NCBI RefSeq assembly: GCF_023617245.1
Contig: NZ_CP067396.1
Coordinates: 2,232,001 to 2,296,000, forward strand
DNA: 64,000 nt
Source of the DNA: Lysobacter enzymogenes
GTDB lineage: Bacteria > Pseudomonadota > Gammaproteobacteria > Xanthomonadales > Xanthomonadaceae
Direction of reading: 5' to 3'
Positions 1 through 7,660 of this stretch are shown here, piece by piece (the stretch's first letter is position 1; every line of letters starts with the position of its first letter). Below the pieces are notes generated by a model, which was not told where the DNA came from, searched no databases, and worked only from the letters and a program-made list of their open reading frames with translations. The position numbers and the translations under genes are program-made.

Positions 1-34
1 GTGCGGTCACCGGAAAAGACGGAGGCTTCCTACC

Positions 35-126
35 CGTCGTTCCGGCGAAAGCCGGAATCCATTTTGCTGTTGCTTTTGACTTGCGCCGGGAAGATCAAAA
101 TGGGTTCCGGCTTTCGCCGGAATGAC
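35..126. repeat. Inverted pair of REP-like palindromes
   Basis: The motif TTCCGGCGAAAGCCGGAA with flanks cgtc(a/g)tt and atccattttg occurs at 35-66 and in inverted orientation at about 95-126. Each copy is itself palindromic, so the pair can form a large hairpin. The same element recurs singly at 15479-15504 and 15559-15590 and as a perfect inverted pair at 44794-44912. It is an intergenic dispersed repeat, probably of the REP/RAYT-mobilised kind; no transposase is visible here. Confidence 0.8.
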
Positions 127-130
127 GGGT

Positions 131-355
131 CTGGAGTGATGCGGCTTCGGATGGGGCGGGGCTGCGTCGCTTCGGTTGGTTCCGGCTTTCGCCGGAATGA
201 CGGGTCTGGAGCGATGCGGCTTCGGATGGGGCCGGGGCTGCGTCGCTTCGGCGGGTTCCGGCTTTCGCCGGAATGACGGGCTTGGAGCGATGCGGCTTCG
301 GATGGGGCCGGGGTTGCGTCGCTTCGGTTGGTTCCGGCTTTCGCCGGAATGACGG
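131..355. repeat. Three tandem 75-bp repeats, each ending in a REP-like palindrome
   Basis: Units 131-205, 206-280 and 281-355 are nearly identical. Each starts ctgga or cttgga, continues through a shared ttcggatgggg...gcgtcgcttcgg segment and ends in the TTCCGGCTTTCGCCGGAA palindrome plus tgacgg. The period is exactly 75 bp with no unique spacers, so this is a tandem duplication of a REP-containing unit and not a CRISPR array. No gene is supported between 1 and 542. Confidence 0.85.
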
Positions 356-542
356 ACTGAGGGCGCGTGGCTCCCGATTTCGTCGGAACCAGACCGCTCG
401 TGCCGCAACAAAAAGGAAGCGCAGGCGAGAACGACGTGGGGGAGGTGCTCGCCTGCGCCTTGCGGCGGCGGAACGCGTTCGTTTCGATCCCGATGCGGGG
501 GGAGGGGACATCGGCCGATGCGAACGCGGCCCGTGCCGCAAT

Positions 543-575
543 GCGGTCGGACGCGCCTCGTGCGCGCCCGACCGC
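543..575 (-). terminator. Candidate hairpin terminator after the emrA-like gene
   Basis: A 14-nt stem (543-556 with 562-575, one mismatch) with a 5-nt loop lies 8 nt past the stop codon of the leftward adaptor gene. There is no clear U-tract, so intrinsic termination is uncertain; it may simply stabilise the mRNA 3' end. Confidence 0.45.
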
Positions 576-583
576 TTCCATGC

Positions 584-1780
584 TCAACCGTGCTGCACGC
601 CCGGCAGGTTCTCGCGCACGATCTTGTCGATCATCGCGTCGGCGTCGTGCAGCTGCTTGGCGTAGGCCTGCGTGCTCAGCACCGGCTTGGCCGGCGGGGC
701 GGCGGCCAGCACCGCGCCGTTCTGATCGCGGATGGCGACGTCGACGTGCATGCTCAGGCCCAGGCGCAGCGGGTGTTCGGCCAGTTGCTTGGGCTCGATC
801 TCGATGCGCACCGGCACGCGCTGGATGATCTTGATCCAGTTGCCGCTGGCGTTCTGCGCCGGCAGCAGCGAGAACGCGCTGCCGGTGCCCAGGCCCAGGC
901 TCACGACCTTGCCGTCGTAGCGCACGTCTGAGCCGTACAAATCCGAATGCAGCTCGACCGGCTGGCCGATGCGCATCTTGGCCAGCTGGGTCTCCTTGAA
1001 GTTGGCGTCCACCCACACTTCGTTGAGCGGGATGATCGTCATCAGCGCGGTGCCCGGTGCCACGCGCTGGCCGAGCTGCACGTTGCGCTTGCCGACGTAG
1101 CCGTTGACCGGCGCGACGATGGCCGAGCGCTGCAGGTTCAGATAGGCCTGGCGCAGTTGCGCGGCGGCGGCGGCGACCTGCGGCTGGCGGGCGACGGTGG
1201 TCGCATCGACCAGCGCGCGGTTGCGCGCCAGGCTGCCGCGCGAGGACGACAGCGAGGCTTCGGCCGAAGCCAGTTCGTCGCGGGCGTGGGCCAGTTCCTC
1301 GGCCGAGACCGCGCCGCTGGCGACCAGACCTTCGCGCCGCTTGACGTCGGCGCGGGCCTTCTGCACCGCGACTTCGCGCGCCGACAGATCGGCCTGGCCG
1401 GCATCGACCGCGCTGAACAAGCCGCGCACCTGGCGCACGGTGTTGGCGAGGTTGGCCACCGACTGGTCGTAGGCGACCTGGGCGTCGTTCGGATCCAGCT
1501 GCACCAGCACCTGGCCGGCGCTCACCTTCATGCCGTCGTCGGCGCCGATGCTGACCACGGTGCCCTGCACCTGCGGGGTGATGTTGACCACGTTGCCCTG
1601 CACGTAGGCATCGTCGGTGTCCTGGTGCCAGCGCAGCACCAGCATGTAATACAGCGTCCAGGCCACCGCGGCGATCGCGACCACGGCGAACAGGATCAGC
1701 AGCGCCTTGCGGCGCTTGCCGTTCTTCGGCGGCGCGGCGGGCGCGGCCGCGGCGGCATTGGGGTTGACTTCGGTCGTCAT
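584..1780 (-). CDS. emrA: HlyD/EmrA-family periplasmic adaptor of a multidrug efflux system
   Basis: Membrane-fusion subunit that links an inner-membrane exporter to an outer-membrane channel. The 398-residue product has a short cytoplasmic N-terminus rich in Ala, Pro and Asn, one membrane helix at about residues 27-48, then the typical split lipoyl half (TPQVQGTVVSIGADDGMKVS), a long helical hairpin and the second lipoyl half (IVAPVNGYVGKRNVQLGQRV). The start is the ATG that overlaps the stop of the upstream outer-membrane factor gene (ATGA), which implies translational coupling. It is the last gene of the marR-OMF-emrA operon. In most such operons an emrB-type MFS gene follows, but here repeats begin 100-200 nt downstream and none is seen. 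The family call is secure; the drug substrates are unknown. Confidence 0.9.
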   Translation of the reverse strand: MTTEVNPNAAAAAPAAPPKNGKRRKALLILFAVVAIAAVAWTLYYMLVLRWHQDTDDAYVQGNVVNITPQVQGTVVSIGADDGMKVSAGQVLVQLDPNDAQVAYDQSVANLANTVRQVRGLFSAVDAGQADLSAREVAVQKARADVKRREGLVASGAVSAEELAHARDELASAEASLSSSRGSLARNRALVDATTVARQPQVAAAAAQLRQAYLNLQRSAIVAPVNGYVGKRNVQLGQRVAPGTALMTIIPLNEVWVDANFKETQLAKMRIGQPVELHSDLYGSDVRYDGKVVSLGLGTGSAFSLLPAQNASGNWIKIIQRVPVRIEIEPKQLAEHPLRLGLSMHVDVAIRDQNGAVLAAAPPAKPVLSTQAYAKQLHDADAMIDKIVRENLPGVQHG

Positions 1781-3297
1781 GGCGTGGGGGCCTTGGCAAT
1801 AGCGTTGTTGTCGGAAGAAGCGTCGGGGACCGTCGCGGCCACCGGATCGGGCGGACTCAGTTGCAGGCCGCCGCCGAGCGCGCGATCCAGGTCGATGCGC
1901 GCGACCAGGCGCTGCGCGCGCAGCGTGGCGAGTTGCTGGTCGAGCTGCAGCAACGGGCGCTGCGCGGTCAGCACGTCGATCTGGGTGCCCAGGCCGGCGC
2001 GGTAGCGGCTGGTGGCGATCTGCCAGGCCTGTTGCGCGGCGTCGCGCGCCTGCTGCGCCGAGGCCAGCTGGCCGTCGAGCGAACGCGAGGACTGCACCGC
2101 GTCGGCGACTTCGCGCAGCGCGCCGATCAGGCTCTGGTTGTAGTTGGCCACGGCCAGGTCGTAGTCGGCGTCGCTGCCGGCCAGTTCGTTGCGCAGCCGG
2201 CCGCCGTCGAAGATCGGCATGCTGATCGCCGGGCCGCCCTGGTACAGGCGCGCTTGGCTGGTGAACAGGTCCGACAGGTGGGCGGTGGCGAGGCCGAGGA
2301 TCGCGCTGAGGTTCACGGTCGGATAGAAGTCGGCCTTGGCCGCCTTGATCCCGTGCGAGGACGCTTCCACGCGCCAGCGCGCGGCGACCACGTCGGGACG
2401 GTGGCCGAGCAGTTCGCTCGGCAGCACGTCGGGCACGCCGGCGGCGTTGCCGGCCAGCAGGGTCGGGCGGACGATGCTCAGGCCGCGGTCCGGGCCCTTG
2501 CCCAGCAGCGCGGCGAGCGCGTTGCGGGCGGCGTCGATCTGCTGCTGCGCGGCCTGGATCTGCTGGTCGGCGCTGGCGCTGGCGCTCTGCGCGTTGCGGA
2601 TCTGCAATTGGTTGTCGAGGCCGGCCTTGACCCGCTGCTGGCCGAGGCCGAGCAGGTTGTCGGAGCGCCGCTTCTCGGCCTTGGCCACGTCCTGCGCTTC
2701 GAACGCCTGCGCCAACGAGACGTAACTGCGGGCGATGTTCGACGACAGGGTCAGGCGCGCGGCCTGGGCTTCGACTTCGGCCGCGCGCGACTGGCCCAGC
2801 GCGGCCTGCCAGCGCGCGCGCTTGCCGCCCCACAGGTCGGGCGAGTACTTGAAGCTCAGCATCAGCACGTCCGCGCCGAGGTACTTGCCGCCGATCGGAT
2901 CCGGCGCCAGGGTCTCGGGCAGGTGCGCGCCGGAGTACTGCGCGCTGCCGCCGAGGGTCGGCTTGCGCGCCGCGTCGGCGAGGCCGGCCTGGGCCACCGC
3001 CTGGCGCACGCGCGCGTCGGCCGCGTCCAGGCTCGGCGAACCGGCCAGGGCTTCGTCGATCAGGCCGTTGAGCTGGGCGTCGCCGAACGCGGTCCACCAG
3101 TCGCGCTGCGGGAACTGCGCGGCGGACAGGTCGGCGACGGCGAGGCTGCGCTTGGCTTCGAGGCTGTCGGCATCGAGCGCGCGGCCCGACGGCTGCAGGC
3201 CGCGGGTGCTGGCGCAACCGGCGAGTATCAACGCCGCGGCCAGCGGCGCGAGCACGTAAAGCAGCCCGCGGCGCGGGCGAGTGTCGTGGACGGACAT
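1777..3297 (-). CDS. Outer-membrane efflux lipoprotein (TolC/NodT family)
   Basis: Outer-membrane channel of a tripartite efflux pump, 506 residues, close to the usual size of OprM/NodT proteins. The N-terminus has a lipoprotein signal with lipobox LILAGC (Cys at about residue 28), so the mature protein is probably lipid-anchored. Two outer-membrane efflux repeats follow, with the conserved features LIDEALAGSPSLDAADAR and a central proline-rich strand region (FKYSPDLWGGKRAR), repeated in the second half around SAILGLA and GPAISMPIFDGGRLR. It sits 3 nt after the marR gene and overlaps the emrA-like start by 4 nt, so the three genes form one operon regulated by the MarR protein. The product probably docks with the adjacent adaptor. 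Confidence 0.92.
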   Translation of the reverse strand: MSVHDTRPRRGLLYVLAPLAAALILAGCASTRGLQPSGRALDADSLEAKRSLAVADLSAAQFPQRDWWTAFGDAQLNGLIDEALAGSPSLDAADARVRQAVAQAGLADAARKPTLGGSAQYSGAHLPETLAPDPIGGKYLGADVLMLSFKYSPDLWGGKRARWQAALGQSRAAEVEAQAARLTLSSNIARSYVSLAQAFEAQDVAKAEKRRSDNLLGLGQQRVKAGLDNQLQIRNAQSASASADQQIQAAQQQIDAARNALAALLGKGPDRGLSIVRPTLLAGNAAGVPDVLPSELLGHRPDVVAARWRVEASSHGIKAAKADFYPTVNLSAILGLATAHLSDLFTSQARLYQGGPAISMPIFDGGRLRNELAGSDADYDLAVANYNQSLIGALREVADAVQSSRSLDGQLASAQQARDAAQQAWQIATSRYRAGLGTQIDVLTAQRPLLQLDQQLATLRAQRLVARIDLDRALGGGLQLSPPDPVAATVPDASSDNNAIAKAPTP

Positions 3298-3300
3298 GGC

Positions 3301-3759
3301 TCAGGAACCGGAAAGGGAGAGGTTGTCGCGGACCTGTTCGAGCAAGCGGTAGAGCTGTTCGCGGTCGGAGTCGCTGAGGCCGGACATGGCGCGCTCGCGC
3401 ACGCGGCGGCCGCACTGGTCGATGTCGGCCCAGATCGCGGTGCCGGCTTCGGTCAGGTGGATGTTCAGCGCCCGGCGGTCGTCCGGATCGGCGACGCGCG
3501 CGACCAGGCCGCGGCTCTCGAGCTTGTCGAGCAGGCGGGTCATGGCGCCCGGATTGAGCTGGGCCGCTCGCGCCAGTTCGGTGACCCCGGCGGTGCCGAT
3601 GGCCAACTCCTTGAGGGTGATGAACTGGCTGAAGGTCAGATCGTGGCCTGCCTGGGCCAGCTCGCGCTCCATCTGCGCCCACATCGCGTCGCGCACTTGG
3701 CGGAACAGCAGGCCGAGGTTGGAGGTGGAGCAGGGCTGGGTGGGGGTCGGGGTCGTCAT
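3301..3759 (-). CDS. MarR-family transcriptional regulator of the efflux operon
   Basis: A 152-residue winged-helix regulator. It contains the MarR DNA-binding segment (LTFSQFITLKELAIG, then AAQLNPGAMTRLLDKLESRG) and the wing with the conserved D-x-R-D/R pattern (VADPDDRRALNIHLTEAG). I chose the ATG at 3759, not the in-frame one at 3786, because the latter lies inside the operator palindrome and the proposed promoter would start transcription near 3761. It is first in the operon ahead of the outer-membrane factor and emrA-like genes, the classic place for an autoregulating repressor that is released by a phenolic or drug ligand. The ligand cannot be read from sequence. Confidence 0.9.
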   Translation of the reverse strand: MTTPTPTQPCSTSNLGLLFRQVRDAMWAQMERELAQAGHDLTFSQFITLKELAIGTAGVTELARAAQLNPGAMTRLLDKLESRGLVARVADPDDRRALNIHLTEAGTAIWADIDQCGRRVRERAMSGLSDSDREQLYRLLEQVRDNLSLSGS

Positions 3760-3767
3760 GGCGCGGC

Positions 3768-3806
3768 ATGTTGCTCGCCCGCGCAATAGTTGTCAATGCA
3801 AATATT
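3768..3806 (-). promoter_or_regulatory. marR efflux-operon promoter with overlapping palindromic operator
   Basis: On the minus strand there is a perfect -35 TTGACA (3796-3791), a 17-bp spacer and a -10-like CAACAT (3773-3768). The -35 lies within the inverted repeat AATAGTTG-N6-CAAATATT (3785-3806, 7 of 8 arm positions matching), a typical MarR-type operator geometry. Predicted transcription starts near 3761, which would make the mRNA almost leaderless; no Shine-Dalgarno precedes the ATG. Confidence 0.65.
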
Positions 3807-4087
3807 GAGCTGGCAAAAGGCCCGTTCAGCAAGTAGCGACCGGGCGTTCGCAAAGCGATTCGCTCCGTTCGTTTTCGGCAACTATCTGATTAAAAAGAGT
3901 ATTCCTCGCGGACGCGAGTCTGTGACCGAAGCGGTCGAATACTGACCGTCGCGCCGCGAGGACGATTTGTTGCGCCGCAACAGGCCAAACACGGCCAAGC
4001 CGGCGACGGACGGGGCCGGGATCCGGCGGGCGGGGGGCGCGCGACCGGCGGCGCCGATCCACGCAGCGCCGGCGCCGCCCCGGGGGC

Positions 4088-4750
4088 TCAGCGCGCGAAC
4101 AGCGCCAGCGCGTCCAGCGCGATGTGCGCCACCACCAGCGGCCACAGCCGGCCGGTGACCGAGTACAGCCAGGCGAAGGCCAGCCCCATCGGCACCATCA
4201 CCGCGCCTGCCTCGCCCTGGTAGAGGTGGTAGCTGGCGCGGATCGCGGTGCTCAGGTGGATCGCGGTCCACATCGACGGCCGTTCGCGCAGGGCCGAGAC
4301 CAGGTAGCCGCAGACCAGGGCTTCCTCGAAGAATCCGTTCACCGCCGAGGCGGCGAGCATCAGTCGCCAGTCCAGGTCGGACGCGACCCGTACCGAATCG
4401 TCGGCGTCGATCGGCAGCAGCCCGATCAGCGCGGCCACGGCATGGAACAGCCAGAACCCGACCAGGGTCGCGGCGGCGAGCGCGACGCCGCGCGGCAGGT
4501 CGCGCCAGCCCGGCGCCGGCCCGAGCCGCGCCCAGGTCCAGCCGCGCAGGCGCAGGAAGGCGCCGATGATCGCCAGCGTCGCCAGTTGCGTGCCCATCAG
4601 TCCGCTCAGGCTGGCGTTGTCGAACACCGCCGTCAGCGGCTGCGGCGACAGCGCCATGCTCAGGCTCTGGTAGATCGACCAGCCGAAGGCTAGCGTGAGC
4701 ACGCCGACGAATTCGCTGCGCTCCGACAGCGACTTGATCCAGTTGACCAT
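4088..4750 (-). CDS. CPBP-family (CAAX protease-like) intramembrane metalloprotease
   Basis: Polytopic membrane protein of 220 residues. The CPBP/Abi signature is intact: FFEEALVCGYL (motif 1, the EExxxxG type), a His in ASYHLYQGEAG (motif 2) and HIALD at the C-terminal end (motif 3). Six or seven hydrophobic helices are visible. The start ATG at 4750 begins MVNWIKSLSERSEF, with no strong Shine-Dalgarno. Bacterial members act in protein secretion, bacteriocin immunity or anti-sigma processing, but none of these roles is indicated by the neighbours here. It is separated by 53 nt from the upstream ypjD gene and could be cotranscribed with it. Confidence 0.8.
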   Translation of the reverse strand: MVNWIKSLSERSEFVGVLTLAFGWSIYQSLSMALSPQPLTAVFDNASLSGLMGTQLATLAIIGAFLRLRGWTWARLGPAPGWRDLPRGVALAAATLVGFWLFHAVAALIGLLPIDADDSVRVASDLDWRLMLAASAVNGFFEEALVCGYLVSALRERPSMWTAIHLSTAIRASYHLYQGEAGAVMVPMGLAFAWLYSVTGRLWPLVVAHIALDALALFAR

Positions 4751-4803
4751 CGTGCGTTCCCTGCGCCGACCGGGTCGGCCGCCCCCGATTCGATCCGCGG
4801 CGG

Positions 4804-5595
4804 TCAGACCCGCCGCAGCACCAGTTCCAGCACGAACTTGCTGCCGAAGAACGCCAACACCAGCAGCGCCATCGCCGCCAGGGTCCAGCGCACCGCGACC
4901 ACGCCGCGCCAGCCGTAGCGCCAACGTCCCAGCAGCAGGCCGCCGAACGCCAGCCACGACAGCACGCTGAGCACGGTCTTGTGCACCAGGTGCTGGGCCA
5001 GCAGGTTCTCCACGAACAGCACGCCGGTCAGCAAGGTCGCGGTGAGCAGGACGAAGCCGACCGCGATGGTGCGGAACAGCAGGCTTTCCAGCTCCACCAG
5101 CGGCGGCAGCGCGCGCAGCCAGCCGTGGAACTCGCGCCGGCGCAGCGCGCTTTCCTGCAGCCACAGCATCACCGCGAACAGCGCCGCGACCGCCAGGGTG
5201 GCGTAGGCCAGCAGCGCCATCCATGCGTGCAGCTGCAGGCGCCAGTCCAGCGGCTCGGGATGCTGGACGTGGCCGTAGAGCTGGTAGGCCAGCAGCATCA
5301 GCGCCGACAGCGGGAACACCACCACGCCCAGCGCGGCCATGCGTCCGGCCGCGCCGACGATGGCGGTCAGGATCGACATGCCCAGCCCGACCAGCGACAG
5401 CGCGGCGAAGAAGTGCAGGTCGGCGCCGCCGGCGCCGCGCCAGGCCATCAGATGGGCCAGTCCGTGCAGCAGCACCGCCAGGTTGGCCGGCAGCAGCCAG
5501 CCGCGCGCGCCGCGGCCGCCGTCGCGGCGCACCGCGCGGACCAGCAGGCCGGCCGCGCTCAGGTACAGGGCGATGGCGATGAGAACGATTGTCAT
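4804..5595 (-). CDS. ypjD: Inner-membrane protein of the CcsA/YpjD cytochrome c assembly family
   Basis: A 263-residue protein with about eight transmembrane helices. It carries conserved histidines of the CcsA/CcmC-like fold: HGLAHL early, LHAWMALLAYATLA in the middle and HLVHKTVLS near the end. The gene lies divergent from ffh, the same arrangement as ypjD/ffh in Escherichia coli and many other gammaproteobacteria, which supports the YpjD assignment over a dedicated cytochrome c maturation protein. E. coli YpjD has no firmly established function; a haem-handling role is only inferred from the family. It begins ATG at 5595 and shares the short divergent promoter region with ffh. Confidence 0.85.
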   Translation of the reverse strand: MTIVLIAIALYLSAAGLLVRAVRRDGGRGARGWLLPANLAVLLHGLAHLMAWRGAGGADLHFFAALSLVGLGMSILTAIVGAAGRMAALGVVVFPLSALMLLAYQLYGHVQHPEPLDWRLQLHAWMALLAYATLAVAALFAVMLWLQESALRRREFHGWLRALPPLVELESLLFRTIAVGFVLLTATLLTGVLFVENLLAQHLVHKTVLSVLSWLAFGGLLLGRWRYGWRGVVAVRWTLAAMALLVLAFFGSKFVLELVLRRV

Positions 5596-5617
5596 CGGGG
5601 GAGTTTGGCATAAGGGC

Positions 5618-5690
5618 AGGAGCGAGCGGAGAGCAGCGAGGAGCGAGCAGGGGCGCTTTCGCTAACTTCTCGCTCCTCTCCGCTCACTTC
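5618..5690. repeat. GAGCGGAGAGGAGCGAG palindromic repeat, copy A
   Basis: An imperfect inverted repeat in which the left arm (agcgagcggagagcagcgag...) pairs with the right arm (...cttctcgctcctctccgctcact) around a short loop. It belongs to the same family as 9691-9778 and the degenerate copy near 44655-44720. It fills the ypjD-ffh divergent space, directly upstream of the ffh -10 hexamer. Confidence 0.7.
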
Positions 5691-5699
5691 CGGCCCCGC

Positions 5700-5705
5700 T
5701 ATACT
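5700..5705 (+). promoter_or_regulatory. Candidate ffh -10 element TATACT
   Basis: TATACT lies 34 nt before the ffh ATG. The -35 would fall inside the right arm of the GAGCGG palindromic repeat (5677-5682) and does not match consensus well, so only the -10 is proposed. Confidence 0.4.
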
Positions 5706-5738
5706 GCCCGCCCCGTCGCCGCAGCCCCGCCCCCAGCC

Positions 5739-7112
5739 ATGTTCGAGTCCCTGACCCAACGCCTCTCCGGCACCATCGAGCGCCTGCGCGGCCGCGGCCG
5801 CCTGACCGAGGAGAACATCCGCGAAGCCACCCGCGAGGTGCGCATCGCCCTGTTGGAGGCCGACGTCGCCCTGCCGGTGGTGCAGGCGCTGATCGAGCGC
5901 ATCAAGGTGCGCGCGGTCGGCCAGGAAGTGCTCAAGTCGCTGACCCCGGGCCAGGCCCTGATCAAGGTCGTGCGCGACGAGCTGACCGCGGTGATGGGCT
6001 CGCAGGCCGCCGACCTCAACCTCAACGTGCCGGCGCCGGCGGTGATCCTGATGGCCGGCCTGCAGGGCGCGGGCAAGACCACCACCGTCGGCAAGCTCGC
6101 CAAGCACCTCAAGGAACGGCGCAAGAAGAAGGTGATGGTGGTCTCCGCCGACATCTACCGTCCGGCCGCGATCGAGCAGCTCAAGCAGTTGGCCGAGCAA
6201 GTCGACGTGCTGTTCTTCCCCTCGGCCGCCTCGCAGAAGCCCGAGGAGATCGTGCGCGCCGCCATCGCCGATGCGCGCAAGTCCTTCGTCGACGTGCTGC
6301 TGGTCGACACCGCCGGCCGCCTCGCCATCGACGAGGCGATGATGAGCGAGATCAAGGCGCTGCACGCCGCGGTCTCGCCGGTGGAAACCCTGTTCGTGGT
6401 CGACTCGATGACCGGCCAGGACGCCGCGACCACGGCCAAGGCCTTCAGCGAAGCGCTGCCGCTGACCGGCGTGGTGCTGACCAAGACCGACGGCGACGCC
6501 CGCGGCGGCGCCGCGCTGTCGGTGCGCTACATCACCGGCAAGCCGATCAAGTTCATCGGCGTGGGCGAGAAGCCCGACGGCCTGGACGTGTTCCACCCCG
6601 ACCGCGTCGCCAGCCGCATCCTCGACATGGGCGACGTGCTGTCGCTGGTCGAGCAGGTCGAGCAGCAGGTCGACAAGGACAAGGCGCAAAAGCTCGCCGA
6701 GAAGGTCGCCAAGGGCAAGAAGTTCGACCTCAACGACATGAAGGACCAGCTCGAGCAGATGCAGAACATGGGCGGCCTGAGCGGGCTCATGGACAAGCTG
6801 CCGGGCATGGGCCAGATCCCGGACAACGTCAAGAGCCAGATCACCGGCAAGGAAGTGCCGCGGATGGTCGCGATCATCAACTCGATGACCAAGAAGGAAC
6901 GGCGCAACCCGGGCCTGCTCAACGGCTCGCGCCGCGCGCGCATCGCCAAGGGCGCCGGCCTGACCCCGGCCGACGTCAACAAGCTGATGAAGCAGTACCA
7001 GCAGATGGAGAAGATGATGAGCAAGCTCTCCGGCGGCGGCATGAAGGGCCTGATGCGCGGCATGCGCGGCATGATGGGCGGCGGCGGCCGCGGCGGACTG
7101 CCGTTCCGCTGA
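5739..7112 (+). CDS. ffh: Signal recognition particle protein Ffh (SRP54 homologue)
   Basis: GTPase of the signal recognition particle; it binds 4.5S RNA and signal sequences of nascent inner-membrane proteins and delivers them to FtsY. The 457-residue product has the N domain (MFESLTQRLSGTIERLRGRG), the G domain with P-loop GLQGAGKTTTVGKLA, DTAGRLAIDE, TKTDGDARGG and the DARGGAAL motif, and a Met-rich M domain at the C-terminus ending in a Gly/Met-rich tail. Length and motif order are typical. The ATG at 5739 gives the canonical N-terminus. It precedes the rpsP operon, as in many proteobacteria, but here about 1.7 kb including an unrelated secreted-protein gene separates them. Confidence 0.98.
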   Translation: MFESLTQRLSGTIERLRGRGRLTEENIREATREVRIALLEADVALPVVQALIERIKVRAVGQEVLKSLTPGQALIKVVRDELTAVMGSQAADLNLNVPAPAVILMAGLQGAGKTTTVGKLAKHLKERRKKKVMVVSADIYRPAAIEQLKQLAEQVDVLFFPSAASQKPEEIVRAAIADARKSFVDVLLVDTAGRLAIDEAMMSEIKALHAAVSPVETLFVVDSMTGQDAATTAKAFSEALPLTGVVLTKTDGDARGGAALSVRYITGKPIKFIGVGEKPDGLDVFHPDRVASRILDMGDVLSLVEQVEQQVDKDKAQKLAEKVAKGKKFDLNDMKDQLEQMQNMGGLSGLMDKLPGMGQIPDNVKSQITGKEVPRMVAIINSMTKKERRNPGLLNGSRRARIAKGAGLTPADVNKLMKQYQQMEKMMSKLSGGGMKGLMRGMRGMMGGGGRGGLPFR

Positions 7113-7141
7113 TCGCGCGCGCCGCGCACCGATTCGCGCCA

Positions 7142-7168
7142 CGACGGCGGCCCATGGGCCGCCGTCGT
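7142..7168 (+). terminator. Rho-independent terminator of ffh
   Basis: A strong GC stem, cgacggcggcc pairing with ggccgccgtcg around a short central palindrome, is followed by tcgttt. It lies 30 nt after the ffh stop codon. Confidence 0.75.
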
Positions 7169-7660
7169 CGTTTCCGCCACCGCATGCGCAGCCCCGGCCG
7201 CCGCCTGTAAGAGCGGCGCAAGCCGCGACCGCGCCGCCGCGGTAACGACGCGACCGCCGATTCCTGCGTCATCGCGAACGCCGCGCGCGCAGCGGACTTC
7301 GCCATCGCTGCGACCAAGACGTCGCCTCGCGACGTCGCCGCGGTCGCGCGCCGCCGCGGCGACGCGTCCTCGCGCAGACACCTGCGTCGCCGATCCCGCG
7401 ACGCCGCCGTCCCGCGCATCGCCGACCGGCGGCCGGCGCCGTTCTCTTCGCGCGAGATGCCCGCGCGCAACACTTGCCTCCGCTCCACGGCAAGCGCCTC
7501 GCCCAAGGCTTCATCGCGGCGAGCGCGCCACCGCCCGCGCGGCTCGCCCGCGCGCCGCCGACGCCGCGGAGCGATCGTTTCAGCACCCGTCCACCCGCAC
7601 TACGACGCAAGGACCGGCCATGCATCCGCACGGCCGCAAACCGATCATGGAGATCGCTCG
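7169..7660. other. Gene-free GC-rich spacer
   Basis: No credible coding region is seen between the ffh terminator and the secreted-protein gene. It contains a single half copy of the AGGAGCGGCGCAAGCCGCGACC repeat family (about 7209-7231: agagcggcgcaagccgcgacc) and otherwise GC-rich sequence with many gcg/cgc runs. Any promoter for the downstream gene must lie here, but I could not identify one. Confidence 0.5.

Noticed and set aside
131..355. CRISPR-like array
   Set aside because: The 75-bp units are contiguous with no variable spacers and contain the dispersed REP palindrome.
584..3853. Single long fusion frame covering adaptor, outer-membrane factor and marR
   Set aside because: Only its last 398 codons code for the adaptor. 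The middle part is out of frame with the outer-membrane factor and marR, which have their own frames and motifs.
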